Notes under the pieces: generated by a model | Told to the model about the DNA's origin: nothing | The model's database searches: none | Seen by the model: only the letters and a program-made list of their open reading frames with translations | Origin: Oscillatoria sp. CS-180 | GTDB lineage: Bacteria; Cyanobacteriota; Cyanobacteriia; Phormidesmidales; Phormidesmidaceae | Direction of reading: 5' to 3' | DNA length: 64,000 bases | Assembly (NCBI RefSeq): GCF_028330965.1 | Contig: NZ_JAQMUB010000093.1 | Location: forward strand, 1-64,000 | Program-made: the position numbers and the translations under genes | Part shown: positions 8,189-17,984 of the stretch, one piece after another | How the letters are laid out: each line of letters starts with the position of its first letter | Position numbering within the stretch: the first letter of the stretch is position 1

Positions 8189-9175
8189 ATGACCTCAATT
8201 TCAGGACAGTTTGGACACAGAACAATCAACGCTTGCTTAGTTATAGGACTAATGTCTGTAACAACTATTAATGCTTGTACATCGACAGCATCTAACACCA
8301 CACTTAACGATGTTAGTATTGAAGATCTTAGCAGTAATTCGTCGGAAACCCAGTCAGAGTCTGCAATCCGACTTGGCATCTTGTTAATTGATAGTGCGAC
8401 TTCGGTGCATGAACGCTATACTCCCTTAGCTGATTATCTAACCGAAACGATTGGTCGCCCAGTTGAACTAGTTGCCCTAAATCAAGATAGTCAATTTATT
8501 GAAGTTGAGAATGAAAATCTTGACTTTATTTCCAATAATCCGCTGGCTGCAGTGCAAATTCAGCGGTTATATGACACAGAATTTCTCACTACTCTAGAAC
8601 GTCCCAAGACCGGGACACAGTTTGGTGGACTCATTATTGCTCACAACGATAGCAAGATTCAAACGCTCTCTGACTTGAAAGGTAAAACAGCCGCTTGTGT
8701 TGACTTCGAGACTGCTGCCGCGGGTTGCCTTTTCCAGATTTATCATTTATTAGAAAATGACATCGATCCTTTCCAAGACTTCGCTAGCTTCATCGAAAAC
8801 CCATCTCAAGATAGCATTGTGCTTGCCGTTTTAAACGGCACTATCGATGTCGGTTTTATTCGAACAGGCCAATTAGAAAAAATGACTCTTTCTGGCCTTA
8901 TTCAAAATACTGACGAGCTCAAAGTTATTAATCCCAAGAACAATGACTTTTTCTTTACGCACACCACAGCTTTATATCCTGAATGGCCAATTGCCGCGCT
9001 CTCAAGTACTGATCCGGATTTAGTTGAGCAGTTTACAAATGCCTTATTGCGAATACCAGATTCGCATCCTGCCCTAGGGACTGCCAATTTAACAGGTTTT
9101 CTTCCACCTGAAGACTACGAATCCATTCACAACCTAATCGAGTCTCTACAGCTAAGAAGTTGGGATGCTCAGTAA
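8189..9175 (+). CDS. PhnD-like phosphate/phosphonate-type binding lipoprotein
   Basis: 328 residues from the ATG at 8189. A hydrophobic signal ends in VTTINAC, a lipobox with Cys30. The mature part matches periplasmic binding proteins of the PhnD/phosphonate-binding type: [57 protein letters not shown] and [15 protein letters not shown]. No ABC permease or ATPase is adjacent. Instead the stop TAA overlaps the ATG of a hybrid histidine kinase (TAATG), so I infer that it is the periplasmic ligand-binding partner of that kinase. The ligand is unknown. Confidence 0.85.
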   Translation: MTSISGQFGHRTINACLVIGLMSVTTINACTSTASNTTLNDVSIEDLSSNSSETQSESAIRLGILLIDSATSVHERYTPLADYLTETIGRPVELVALNQDSQFIEVENENLDFISNNPLAAVQIQRLYDTEFLTTLERPKTGTQFGGLIIAHNDSKIQTLSDLKGKTAACVDFETAAAGCLFQIYHLLENDIDPFQDFASFIENPSQDSIVLAVLNGTIDVGFIRTGQLEKMTLSGLIQNTDELKVINPKNNDFFFTHTTALYPEWPIAALSSTDPDLVEQFTNALLRIPDSHPALGTANLTGFLPPEDYESIHNLIESLQLRSWDAQ

Positions 9176-11976
9176 TGCTTAACTTTAGCTCTATGAAAAA
9201 TCCATTGAAACATTTGACTAAAATCAGTAGCAGTATTACGCTACGGTATCTTGGCCTCACTACTATTATTTTCACCGCTGCACAGCTCGCTTTCCAAGCC
9301 GTGTATATTCGGTGGGAAATTGCTAAGAGTGAGCGCCATTTAGCAACTCAGATAGAGACTAAAACCAAGCTCTTATCAGGGGTTTCGTCAGAGTTTTTGT
9401 TGTCAATGGATTTTCTGTCATTGGAGCGCCTAGTAAAAGAAATCGATGAGAATGAAGCCGTCGTCTACAGTGCTATCCTTTCTGACTCTGGCGATCTCCT
9501 GACTCGTCATCTGGACGTTCAACAGCCTTATGTGCAGGCAGTCCGAGCAGCTCAACCTAACGCCAATTCACTGGCACTCCTGACACAGATCAATCAAAAT
9601 CCTAATATTCGCTCAATTCAGCTCCCTATTGAACACAACGGAACTATTTTGGGTGAAGTTTATCTCGGCTATACAACCGAATATGTTCGTCAGGATGTTT
9701 GGCAATCGGCTATCATCGTGCTGATTTCAGGCTTCGGCATCACTTGTCTGCTGACTGGGTCAGTCGCCCTATTGTTTCGTTCCGAAATATCTAAACCCTT
9801 AGCTGATCTACATCAACTAGCGCAAGCTCTGGCAAGAGGGAAACTAGATCAACGCGCTATTGGGGTCAAAAATAATGAGTTTGGTCAGCTGAAACAAACC
9901 CTCAATACAATGGCCGAACAACTCCAGCAGACTCTGCAGGGCTTAGAAGATGCTCGGGACCAAGCCCTTGATGCAACCCGTGCCAAAAGTGAATTTCTGG
10001 CAACTATGAGCCACGAAATTCGGACCCCAATGAACGCTGTTATCGGAATGACTGGCCTGCTTTTGGACACCGATCTAACAACTCAGCAAAAAGACTTTGC
10101 TCAAACTATCCGCAGTAGCGGTGATGCCCTACTGACAATTATTAATGACATCCTGGACTTCTCAAAAATTGAATCCGGCATGTTGGAATTGGAAAAGCAG
10201 CCTTTTTCTATTCGACATTGTTTAGAAGAAGCCTTTGATATTCTCGTTTCTAAAGCAACTGAAAAAGAATTAGAACTAGCCTATAAAATTGATTTTGCCG
10301 TTCCCAAAAAAGTTATTGGGGACATTACCCGTTTACGACAGGTACTAGTCAATTTATTAAACAACGCCGTCAAGTTTACTCAAGATGGAGAAGTATTTGC
10401 CGAGGTCACCTTAGTAAGTGCCTCTCCCACACACCAAGACGATTCTCCTCCGGCAGAATGTGAAATTCAATTTTCTGTTCGCGATACTGGCATTGGAATT
10501 CCGTCAGAAAAAATGAATCGTCTATTTATGCCTTTTTCGCAAGTTGACTCTTCCATAACACGAAAGTATGGCGGTACTGGGTTAGGACTGATTATTTGCA
10601 AGCAACTTGTAGATCTAATGGGGGGACGTATCTGGGTCGAAAGTATTGTCGGACAAGGGACCACCTTCTCCTTTACCATTCGCGTGCAACCAACTGTAAC
10701 AACCAATCAAGATGAGTTGTTAATACTTCAAAAGAAACTGATGCACAAGCACGTTTTGATTGTTGACGATAATGCTATCAACCGGGAAATACTAGCCTCG
10801 CAAGTTGAAAACTGGGGCATGCAAAGTCAAACCGTAACATCAGGTGCTGAAGCACTTGAGTTACTAGAGCATAACCACAACATTGACATTGCTATTTTTG
10901 ATATGCAAATGCCTGAAATGGATGGCCTATCTTTGGCAGAGAAAACCCATGCGTTGTCTAAATGGCGCAATTTACCGTTGGTCATGCTGACATCTGTCAA
11001 CACGTACGGTTTAGATAATGACAAAATTGAGGCTCACTTCTCAGCATTCCTAAACAAGCCTGTTAAACAATCGTTGCTATTCAACACGCTAGTTGAAATT
11101 CTGAGCATTGAAGCAACAAAAGTTCGCTATCAGGAAACTTCGCCACCAACGACTTTACAACCACTGGTAGAACAACTTCCTTTAAAGATCTTGGTTGCCG
11201 AAGATAATACCGTCAACCAAAAACTTGCTCTACTGTTGCTTGAACGTATCGGGTATCGTGCCGACATTGCCGCGAATGGGATCGAGGCTATTGAGGCTTT
11301 AAAGCGCCAGGATTATGATGTCATTCTCATGGATGTCAATATGCCTGAAATGGATGGCATCACGGCTACTCAAAAAATCCGTCAACAGTGGCAGACTCGA
11401 TGTCCTCACATCATTGCTGTAACCGCTAATGCTATGCAGGGCGATCGCGAAGAGTGTCTCCAGGCCGGTATGGATGGCTACATCAGCAAACCCATCCGCC
11501 TTGAAGAGCTGATTCAAGCTCTCAAACAATGCACGCCACTCCAGCACTCGTCACCCTCAGATCTAGACGATAATGCAAACTTCGAAATTAGCAGTACAGT
11601 ACAGATTAATGCGGAGTCTCAACAGTCCTGTGCTGCGATCAACCTTGATATTCTGAACTCTACACTCGATATTCTCGGCGATGATCGCCTAAGTAACCTG
11701 ACATTACTTCTGGAAGTCTATGAAAAGGAAAGCTCCAAATTTATTAACCAAATCCGAGATGCGATCGCCCAATCTAATGCTAATGGCGTAGGTTTTGCTG
11801 CCCATACCTTTAAATCGAGTAGTGCTAGCTTAGGAGCGACTCAACTCGCTGAGCTATGCCAACAGCTAGAAATTATGGGGCGCAGCAACAACTTAACGGA
11901 TGCCTCTGAGACCTTCACTAAGGTTGAGCAAGAGTACACTAGAGTGGTCAAAGAATTGTCAATGCAGCAGTCATAG
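9175..11976 (+). CDS. Hybrid sensor histidine kinase with two receivers and HPt
   Basis: About 933 residues. From the N-terminus: a membrane helix (about 15-35), a periplasmic loop, a second helix (about 185-208), HAMP (about 210-262), HisKA with [14 protein letters not shown] (His near 279), and a HATPase with DTGIGIP and GGTGLGL. Next come receiver 1 ([10 protein letters not shown], phospho-Asp in [11 protein letters not shown] near 574), receiver 2 ([10 protein letters not shown], Asp in [12 protein letters not shown] near 719) and a C-terminal HPt domain ([14 protein letters not shown], His near 876). All phosphorelay residues are present. The ATG at 9175 shares its A with the upstream stop, so coupling with the binding lipoprotein is likely. 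It is convergent with the diguanylate cyclase gene. Confidence 0.93.
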   Translation: MLNFSSMKNPLKHLTKISSSITLRYLGLTTIIFTAAQLAFQAVYIRWEIAKSERHLATQIETKTKLLSGVSSEFLLSMDFLSLERLVKEIDENEAVVYSAILSDSGDLLTRHLDVQQPYVQAVRAAQPNANSLALLTQINQNPNIRSIQLPIEHNGTILGEVYLGYTTEYVRQDVWQSAIIVLISGFGITCLLTGSVALLFRSEISKPLADLHQLAQALARGKLDQRAIGVKNNEFGQLKQTLNTMAEQLQQTLQGLEDARDQALDATRAKSEFLATMSHEIRTPMNAVIGMTGLLLDTDLTTQQKDFAQTIRSSGDALLTIINDILDFSKIESGMLELEKQPFSIRHCLEEAFDILVSKATEKELELAYKIDFAVPKKVIGDITRLRQVLVNLLNNAVKFTQDGEVFAEVTLVSASPTHQDDSPPAECEIQFSVRDTGIGIPSEKMNRLFMPFSQVDSSITRKYGGTGLGLIICKQLVDLMGGRIWVESIVGQGTTFSFTIRVQPTVTTNQDELLILQKKLMHKHVLIVDDNAINREILASQVENWGMQSQTVTSGAEALELLEHNHNIDIAIFDMQMPEMDGLSLAEKTHALSKWRNLPLVMLTSVNTYGLDNDKIEAHFSAFLNKPVKQSLLFNTLVEILSIEATKVRYQETSPPTTLQPLVEQLPLKILVAEDNTVNQKLALLLLERIGYRADIAANGIEAIEALKRQDYDVILMDVNMPEMDGITATQKIRQQWQTRCPHIIAVTANAMQGDREECLQAGMDGYISKPIRLEELIQALKQCTPLQHSSPSDLDDNANFEISSTVQINAESQQSCAAINLDILNSTLDILGDDRLSNLTLLLEVYEKESSKFINQIRDAIAQSNANGVGFAAHTFKSSSASLGATQLAELCQQLEIMGRSNNLTDASETFTKVEQEYTRVVKELSMQQS

Positions 11977-12238
11977 ATTGTCCGCTTTAGAAGTGGAGCT
12001 GCTCGTATACCAAGAACGCCATATTTACTGAAAATAGATCACCTGGCGCAAGACTATAGTTAGTTTTGAAAATTCGTACTCTATCGTATCAAACACAAGT
12101 TCAGGGCACTAATCAATGACCCAAACAAGTTGAGAGGTATCAAAATCAGTCAGGCTCAACTAGGCATATTTGGAGGCGAAATTGCCTTGAATCGATAATG
12201 TCTGCTCAGCATGGAGCCGTGGACCATTCAAAACAATT

Positions 12239-13180
12239 TTAGAGAGAAAGAACTGCCGTTTGATTGCGGCCTTTTGCTTTTGCCGAGTAGAGAGCTTGGT
12301 CTGCAATCTTAAAAAGATCACCATTAGAAATGGTTGCTTGAGGTATGGAACAAGTTACTCCAACACTTAAAGTGACAATGTCGGCAGCTTGAGAATTTGC
12401 ATGTGGAATAGCCGCATTTCTAATGTTGGTATGAATGCGTGATGCTACATTCATCGTTCCATTAATATCTGTTTCAGGCAACAAGATAGCAAACTCTTCG
12501 CCGCCATAACGAGCAACAAAATCGACAGGTCGTAAAATACTCAGCTGTAGCAATCTGCTGACCTGCTTCAGACAATAATCACCTGCTGGGTGACCATACA
12601 AGTCGTTGTAACGTTTGAAAAAATCAATGTCACATAGGATGACACCCAACGGTTTCTGAGCACGCATTAGACGTGCCCATTCTCGAATTAGCGTCTCTTC
12701 TAAACTCCGACGGTTGGCAACCTGAGTTAAGCTATCGACGCGGGTGAGATATTGCAGTTCTCGGTTTGTACTTGCCAGCTGTTGATTTATGGTTGCGAGT
12801 TGCTGCATCAATTCTCGTTCTCGAAGTACCTGATGTACGCGATGCCTGAGTATTGATAGATGAATTGGCTTTGTAGCGTAATCTATTGCACCTACTGCAA
12901 AAGCTCGGTCAACTGATGATTGATCTGCTAATCCCGTAATCATGATGACAGGAGGACACTTTTCTCGCATACTGGCTTTTAGATTGGCACAGCAAGTAAA
13001 CCCATCCATCCCTGGCATTTGTGCATCTAGGAGGATTATATCTTGCTCCTCTTTCTGAGCTAGTTTTAAGCTCTCTTCTCCTGTACAAGCCTCCGTAACC
13101 TGATGTCCATCGCGCTGCATTGCTCGATTCAGCAACATGCGGGTTATTACGTCGTCATCTACGATTAAAAGTCTGGCCAA
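12239..13180 (-). CDS. Response regulator diguanylate cyclase (REC-GGDEF)
   Basis: 313 residues. Residues 1-120 form a receiver (LLIVDDD, phospho-Asp in IILLDAQMPGMDG near 52), then a short coiled coil (REREL...QQLATINQQLAST). A GGDEF domain follows with DSLTQVANRR, ILCDIDFFKRYNDLYGH and the active loop RYGGEEFAILL. It should make cyclic di-GMP when phosphorylated. No RxxD inhibitory site is obvious. It faces the hybrid kinase gene across about 260 bp and could be an output of that kinase's HPt, which is inference from position. Confidence 0.92.
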   Translation of the reverse strand: MARLLIVDDDVITRMLLNRAMQRDGHQVTEACTGEESLKLAQKEEQDIILLDAQMPGMDGFTCCANLKASMREKCPPVIMITGLADQSSVDRAFAVGAIDYATKPIHLSILRHRVHQVLRERELMQQLATINQQLASTNRELQYLTRVDSLTQVANRRSLEETLIREWARLMRAQKPLGVILCDIDFFKRYNDLYGHPAGDYCLKQVSRLLQLSILRPVDFVARYGGEEFAILLPETDINGTMNVASRIHTNIRNAAIPHANSQAADIVTLSVGVTCSIPQATISNGDLFKIADQALYSAKAKGRNQTAVLSL

Positions 13181-13427
13181 TGCTTAAACCTCTACTGTGA
13201 ATAAATCAGTATGTGATGAGTTTTATAAGTGTTATTATTCCCAGCAGAAATTTCATAAACACCATCGCTAAATATATAGAGGCTACTGCTAAAAGGAATT
13301 TCAATTTGCCGACTTGAGCGATCAATTCAACTGTCAACTTTCACTAAAAGCATTTGAACTTTCTTATTGCTTCATCTTCCGAGTTATATCTATAGCTATC
13401 CTAGATAAATCCGGAAGGAAGAAGGCT

Positions 13428-13465
13428 TTTTGAATCAGGTTGCCCAAAGAAAACCTGATTCAAAA
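13428..13465. promoter_or_regulatory. Perfect 14-bp hairpin between diguanylate cyclase and tonB1
   Basis: TTTTGAATCAGGTT and its exact reverse complement AACCTGATTCAAAA flank a 10-nt loop. It lies in the divergent intergenic region, about 140 nt upstream of tonB1. It could be a regulatory element or an upstream terminator. Confidence 0.5.
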
Positions 13466-13563
13466 TTCAAATAAGATTGCTATATTATTCATCGACTTGT
13501 AACTGCTCACTTTTATCGGTCATTCAAAAATTGGTCAGTAAGCTTCGTATTCCTTGCCTTAAG

Positions 13564-13580
13564 ATGAGAAAGATTTTCAA
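13564..13580 (+). promoter_or_regulatory. Fur-like dyad upstream of tonB1
   Basis: ATGAGA-AAGAT-TTTCAA ends 24 nt before the tonB1 ATG. It is one of the seven 6-5-6 sites. The dyad is imperfect: TGAGAAA-G-ATTTTCA in the 7-1-7 reading. Confidence 0.45.
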
Positions 13581-13604
13581 CAAAACCAAACAGGCTGATT
13601 TGTT

Positions 13605-14957
13605 ATGGGCTTTTCGGAACCGTCCTCAGAGGGGCGTCGGCGAGAACTTCGAATTCTTGGGCGAGTGCTCATCGGCGCATCTATCGCTGCCATTGCTATG
13701 CACCTTTCTTCTGCACCCTTAGTGGTCAGAATGGTATCTGGTTTGTTTAGTGACCTGGATGTCGAAGTCGCTGAAGAACCGATTGAGATCATCGTTGTTG
13801 ATGAGGACATTCCAGACATTGAAGAAGAGAACATTACACCGCCACCCCCCTCTGAAGAAGCGACAGAAACTGAACCCGCTGCCTCTGCCCCAGAAGAGTC
13901 GGCTCCACCGTTGAGAACAACCGATTCGGCGTTTCCCACACCGCCGACTGCGGATTCGATTGACACAGTGCCAACAGAATCCGTCATCGCCTCTGAAGAA
14001 GGTATTGATGGGGGCGAAGGGGGCGAAGGATCGGCGGATACTATTGGCTTAATTAGCGGAGACGGTAGTACAGACGGTGATCTAACAGCACCTGTCGGAC
14101 TACCCAACGTGGCTCGCAGCGAACCCGAACCTCCTCCTGTGAATCGTCAGCCTGTTCAGGAAATCGCTCGTGCCCGTCCTCCTGCTGCACGGTTAGTATC
14201 CTGCGATCCCTGTTCGTCCCCTGACTATCCTCTTTCTGAGCAACGTGAACAGATTGAAGGTCAGCCTATTATCAACGTCATCTTTGACCAGAATGGCAAC
14301 GTTGTGGAAGCCGTAATTGAAAAATCCAGTGGCAACACAGCCTTTGATCAGGCAGCCCTCGAAGAAGCTAGAGAAAACTGGCAGTTTCAAGATCCCTATA
14401 GCTTGGGTGGGCAGGTTTCTGTGGAGGTTACTTTCGTCATCGAAGGCTCCGATCAGTTCGATGCCGCGACAGATGCAGGAGAGCGAGAAGCGCTTGAATT
14501 ACCTGTGCAGCAGTCTATCGTGCCTGTTAATCCAGCCGCGACAGGCACGGCACCTACCGTTGAGGCACCCGAGACGACGCCCACAGTGACGCCAGAATCT
14601 CTAGATACCCAGCCCGAAGCGGAGTCATCCGATGCACCTGCTAGCGATGAGCCAACCTCTGAGGACAACCCATCTTTACCGGCAGAGTCGCCTTCAGACT
14701 CTCCTGCAGAAGAAAACAGACCTATTCCTAGCAGCGCAACAGAATCAGAGAATCCCAGTCCAGCCGTTGAACGCGATCGCCCTTCACCTCCCCCGACTGG
14801 GGAGACGCTTGGTTCCCCAACTCCAATGCCAGCACCCGAGCCTGCGCCCGCTACACCCGAACCAGCCACGCCTGTTCCTGAGGCTGAAGCAGTTCCAGTT
14901 CCGGTACCTCAACCAGCTCCGGAGCCTGAGCCAATTTCGGAGCCGACTGAAGAGTGA
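13605..14957 (+). CDS. TonB-like energy transducer with internal TonB_C domain
   Basis: 450 residues. A basic N-terminus (GRRRELRILGR) leads into one membrane segment (about 20-45), then an acidic periplasmic linker rich in Glu and Pro. A TonB C-terminal-type domain follows at about 198-285: SCDPCSSPDYP, then GQPIINVIFDQNGNVVEAVI, EKSSGNTAFDQAALEEA. Unlike classical TonB, about 165 residues of Pro/Glu/Ala/Ser-rich tail follow this domain. A Cys-x2-Cys pair precedes the domain, as in TonB2. It should carry proton-motive energy from ExbB/ExbD to outer-membrane receptors. It sits directly upstream of receptor 1. Confidence 0.8.
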   Translation: MGFSEPSSEGRRRELRILGRVLIGASIAAIAMHLSSAPLVVRMVSGLFSDLDVEVAEEPIEIIVVDEDIPDIEEENITPPPPSEEATETEPAASAPEESAPPLRTTDSAFPTPPTADSIDTVPTESVIASEEGIDGGEGGEGSADTIGLISGDGSTDGDLTAPVGLPNVARSEPEPPPVNRQPVQEIARARPPAARLVSCDPCSSPDYPLSEQREQIEGQPIINVIFDQNGNVVEAVIEKSSGNTAFDQAALEEARENWQFQDPYSLGGQVSVEVTFVIEGSDQFDAATDAGEREALELPVQQSIVPVNPAATGTAPTVEAPETTPTVTPESLDTQPEAESSDAPASDEPTSEDNPSLPAESPSDSPAEENRPIPSSATESENPSPAVERDRPSPPPTGETLGSPTPMPAPEPAPATPEPATPVPEAEAVPVPVPQPAPEPEPISEPTEE

Positions 14958-15002
14958 TGGATTTCAAACAGGCCAATGAATCCTGAGATGGGCAATAATC
15001 TA

Positions 15003-15019
15003 TTGATTTATATTCTCAA
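15003..15019 (+). promoter_or_regulatory. Fur-like dyad upstream of receptor 1
   Basis: TTGATT-TATAT-TCTCAA followed by TAA, 68 nt before the receptor start. The right half TTCTCAATAAA closely resembles known cyanobacterial iron boxes. Confidence 0.5.
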
Positions 15020-15087
15020 TAAACTATAGAATGCTGACCTGATGCAGGGCTGCCGAAGTTAGTCTGTTTGTAGCCGTAAGGATTTGA

Positions 15088-17976
15088 ATGCACCATTTCA
15101 CTGGAATTGTAAGCCTTGCGATCGCAAGTAGCGCCCCCTTGCTTATCGCCCTACCCAGCTTTGCCCAACGTGTCGTGAACCCTCAAGACGCGCAAACCCA
15201 TCAGAATCCTTCGGCTCTAGAAAGTACGCTAATCGTGTCGGAGGAGCAGCAAACTGATCGCCCCAATAGCCCAGCTGCTGAAAATGCTCAAGCTAGTCAG
15301 AATGATCTCACGGTTCCAGAGCAAGACAGTCAAGAAACCCAGGACAATCAAGAGACGCTAGAGGTTCCAGAGAGTCAGGACAGTGAAACCATCCCAGACA
15401 CTCCGGAGGTTCCAGGGGCCTCAGACAGTGAGGAAACGCTGGATAGGCAAGAGTTCCAGGATAGTCAGGAGACTCCGACAAGACCGCCGATTCAGATTAC
15501 TCAGGTCCAGCTGATTCCTATTGAAGACGGGTTACAGGTGGTCTTGGTCGCTGCTGATCCAACCGCTCCTGAAATTTTTCAGTTTCAAGAGAACAACACG
15601 CTATTTGTCGATATTGTCGGGGCTGAACTAGCGCTCCCTGAGGGCGATCGCTTTCAGCGAGACAACCCGGTCCCTTCAGTGGCGTCCATTTCAATGGATC
15701 AGGTCAGTGATTCAGAAGTTCAGATTGCGGTCATCGCAGCAACCGATATTGCCCCTAATGCCTATCTGGAACGGGCTGCCGAATCGCTCATCCTAGATAT
15801 CGCGACCACACCACCAGGAGAGTCCACCGACGCAGAAGACCTCCAGTTTGGCAACAACCTCCGCATCATCGTGGCCGCAGAACCTCTACCACGCTATCAA
15901 GTTCCCGCTGCCAGCGTTGGTACCCGCACCGACACCGATATCCTTGACATTCCCCAGGGTATTCAGGTCATTCCCCAAGAGGTGCTCGAAGACCAAGGCA
16001 CCACCAGTTTGGGAGATGCTTTGCAAAACGCCAGCGGTGTGACTTCAGGGCGAACTGCCGGAGCTTCACGTGCCACGACTCCAATTATTCGAGGATTTGA
16101 GACTGACAATATCCTGCGTAATGGACTCCGGGATGACACCTTACGCCTAGGATCAGGCGTAACTAATATTGAACGGATTGAAGTGCTGAAAGGCCCGGCC
16201 TCAGTCCTGTTTGGGTCAGGGAATCTGGGGGGTACCGTCAACCTAGTGACGGAAGTGCCCCTCAGTGACCCGCTCTATGATGTGGAAGCAACAATGGGCA
16301 ACTTTGCCCGATATGGGACGGCCCTTGATTTCACAGGCCCGTTAACCGACTCGACCGGGTATAGAGCAAACCTGGCCTATGAGAATCGAGGCAGCTTCGT
16401 TGATTTTGAAAATAGTGAATTTTTCTTCTTCGCCCCCACCCTGCAAGTTATCGATACTGGGCAAACGAGCCTGATCGTCGATTTTGAGTACCTCTACAAT
16501 CGCTCTGAGGGCACTTCAGTCGGTTTACCTGCTGTCTCTGCCATTGGCCTGAACGATAATGCCCTCGTGGATAATTTTTTGTCAGGGGGAGGATCGTTTT
16601 CTGAGGAAGACATTGCGAGGGCCGGTACCCTAGACATTCGCACCAATTCAGGTGAGCCTGATATTAGCCGCACAGAAACGAATATTTCCAGAATCAGTTA
16701 TCGCCTAGATCATCAAATTAATGAGACCTGGCAAATCAGAAATGAGTTTTTAGCCTCTTTTCAAAACACAGCTGAAGACAGTTTTGTGGCCGGAGTTAAT
16801 TTCTCGCAGATTACAGGCCAAGTTGACTTTAATCTGCTTGATCGCATATATCTCGACAACCCTAGTAATCGCGAAGCCTATACCTTCAATACCAATGTAG
16901 TTGGTGATTTTCAAATTGCTGGTATTGATCAGACCCTATTGCTGGGAGTGGAGTGGTTCCAAGAAACTCAAGAAGACTTGCTTTTCTTCCGACAATTTCT
17001 TCCTTTTCTAGACCCTGAGGTTGAACGATTTAATGTTTTTGAACCCAATTATGATCCAAGGCGATTCTTTCCAGAGAACAATCCTGACTTTGCCCTTTCT
17101 AGACGCTCTGATAGCTTCACTCGTCGCCGCACTATTGGCTTGTATGGACAGTCACAACTCAATCTTTCTGATAGTCTCATCGTTCTCGTTGGGGGACGCA
17201 TTGACTTTGCCGATCAGTTCTTTGTGGATGCTGTAACCAATCCCCAACCAATTGAAACCTCTGACGTGGCTTTTAGCCCCCGAGTTGGCATTGTCTATAA
17301 GCCCGCCGAGAACGTTTCCCTCTACGCTAGCTACACCGAATCTTTCAATCCGGTGATTGGGCGTTCTGAAGCAGGGGAAATCTTTGAACCGGAGCGGGGC
17401 AGGCAGTTTGAAGTGGGTTTAAAGGCAGACATCAGCGATCGCCTCTCAGCTACCCTTGCCTATTACCAACTGCGACGGACCAATGTCTCCACCCAAGATC
17501 CTGCTAATCAAGGCTTTCAGGTCCAGGTTGGTGAACAAGCTAGTGACGGAGTTGAGCTAGATATTGCGGGAGAATTGGCCCCTGGCTGGAACATTATCGC
17601 TAGCTATGCTTACACTGACGCTCGCGTGCTAGAAGACAATGAGTTTCCTGAAGGGCTACAACTAACCAACGTACCCAAGCATTCTGCCAGCTTGTGGACG
17701 TCCTATGAAATTCAAGACGGTGATTTAGAAGGACTGGGCTTTGGGTTAGGCGTCTATTTTCAGGACGATCGCAACGGCGATCTTCGTAGACCCTTTACTC
17801 TTCCTAGCTATGTGCGTACGGACGCCTCCATCTTTTACCGTAGGGAAAATTTTCGGGCACAACTCAATTTTCAAAACTTGTTTGATGTCCGCTATTTTGA
17901 AGGGGCCAGAGACCAATTTCGCGTCATTCCGGGGGCACCCTTCACCATTTTTGGTAGTGTCGGCTGGGAGTTTTAG
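15088..17976 (+). CDS. TonB-dependent siderophore receptor with AMIN domain
   Basis: 962 residues. There is a signal peptide (1-26), then an acidic Gln/Glu/Ser-rich linker with repeated SQET/DSQE units to about 130. An AMIN-like domain (about 130-225: ITQVQLIPIEDGLQVVLVA) precedes a plug (about 265-385: DIPQGIQVIPQEVLEDQ, RGFETDNILRNGLRDD, IERIEVLKGPASVLFG). The 22-strand barrel ends GSVGWEF with a C-terminal aromatic. The plug is of the FhuA/hydroxamate siderophore type. AMIN-plug-barrel fusions are characteristic of cyanobacteria. It lies 130 bp after tonB1 and 8 nt before an exporter gene, so import and export of the same siderophore are likely coupled. Confidence 0.93.
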   Translation: MHHFTGIVSLAIASSAPLLIALPSFAQRVVNPQDAQTHQNPSALESTLIVSEEQQTDRPNSPAAENAQASQNDLTVPEQDSQETQDNQETLEVPESQDSETIPDTPEVPGASDSEETLDRQEFQDSQETPTRPPIQITQVQLIPIEDGLQVVLVAADPTAPEIFQFQENNTLFVDIVGAELALPEGDRFQRDNPVPSVASISMDQVSDSEVQIAVIAATDIAPNAYLERAAESLILDIATTPPGESTDAEDLQFGNNLRIIVAAEPLPRYQVPAASVGTRTDTDILDIPQGIQVIPQEVLEDQGTTSLGDALQNASGVTSGRTAGASRATTPIIRGFETDNILRNGLRDDTLRLGSGVTNIERIEVLKGPASVLFGSGNLGGTVNLVTEVPLSDPLYDVEATMGNFARYGTALDFTGPLTDSTGYRANLAYENRGSFVDFENSEFFFFAPTLQVIDTGQTSLIVDFEYLYNRSEGTSVGLPAVSAIGLNDNALVDNFLSGGGSFSEEDIARAGTLDIRTNSGEPDISRTETNISRISYRLDHQINETWQIRNEFLASFQNTAEDSFVAGVNFSQITGQVDFNLLDRIYLDNPSNREAYTFNTNVVGDFQIAGIDQTLLLGVEWFQETQEDLLFFRQFLPFLDPEVERFNVFEPNYDPRRFFPENNPDFALSRRSDSFTRRRTIGLYGQSQLNLSDSLIVLVGGRIDFADQFFVDAVTNPQPIETSDVAFSPRVGIVYKPAENVSLYASYTESFNPVIGRSEAGEIFEPERGRQFEVGLKADISDRLSATLAYYQLRRTNVSTQDPANQGFQVQVGEQASDGVELDIAGELAPGWNIIASYAYTDARVLEDNEFPEGLQLTNVPKHSASLWTSYEIQDGDLEGLGFGLGVYFQDDRNGDLRRPFTLPSYVRTDASIFYRRENFRAQLNFQNLFDVRYFEGARDQFRVIPGAPFTIFGSVGWEF

Positions 17977-17984
17977 ATTAGGGT

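Larger units (their letters stand above)
13181..13604. other. Divergent intergenic region
   Basis: It separates the diguanylate cyclase from tonB1 and contains the perfect hairpin at 13428-13465 and the Fur-like site at 13564-13580. The AT-rich stretch 13466-13560 probably holds the tonB1 promoter. I see no gene. Confidence 0.5.

Noticed and set aside
13577-14107. 176-residue - strand frame over tonB1
   Set aside because: Low-complexity shadow of the tonB1 linker.
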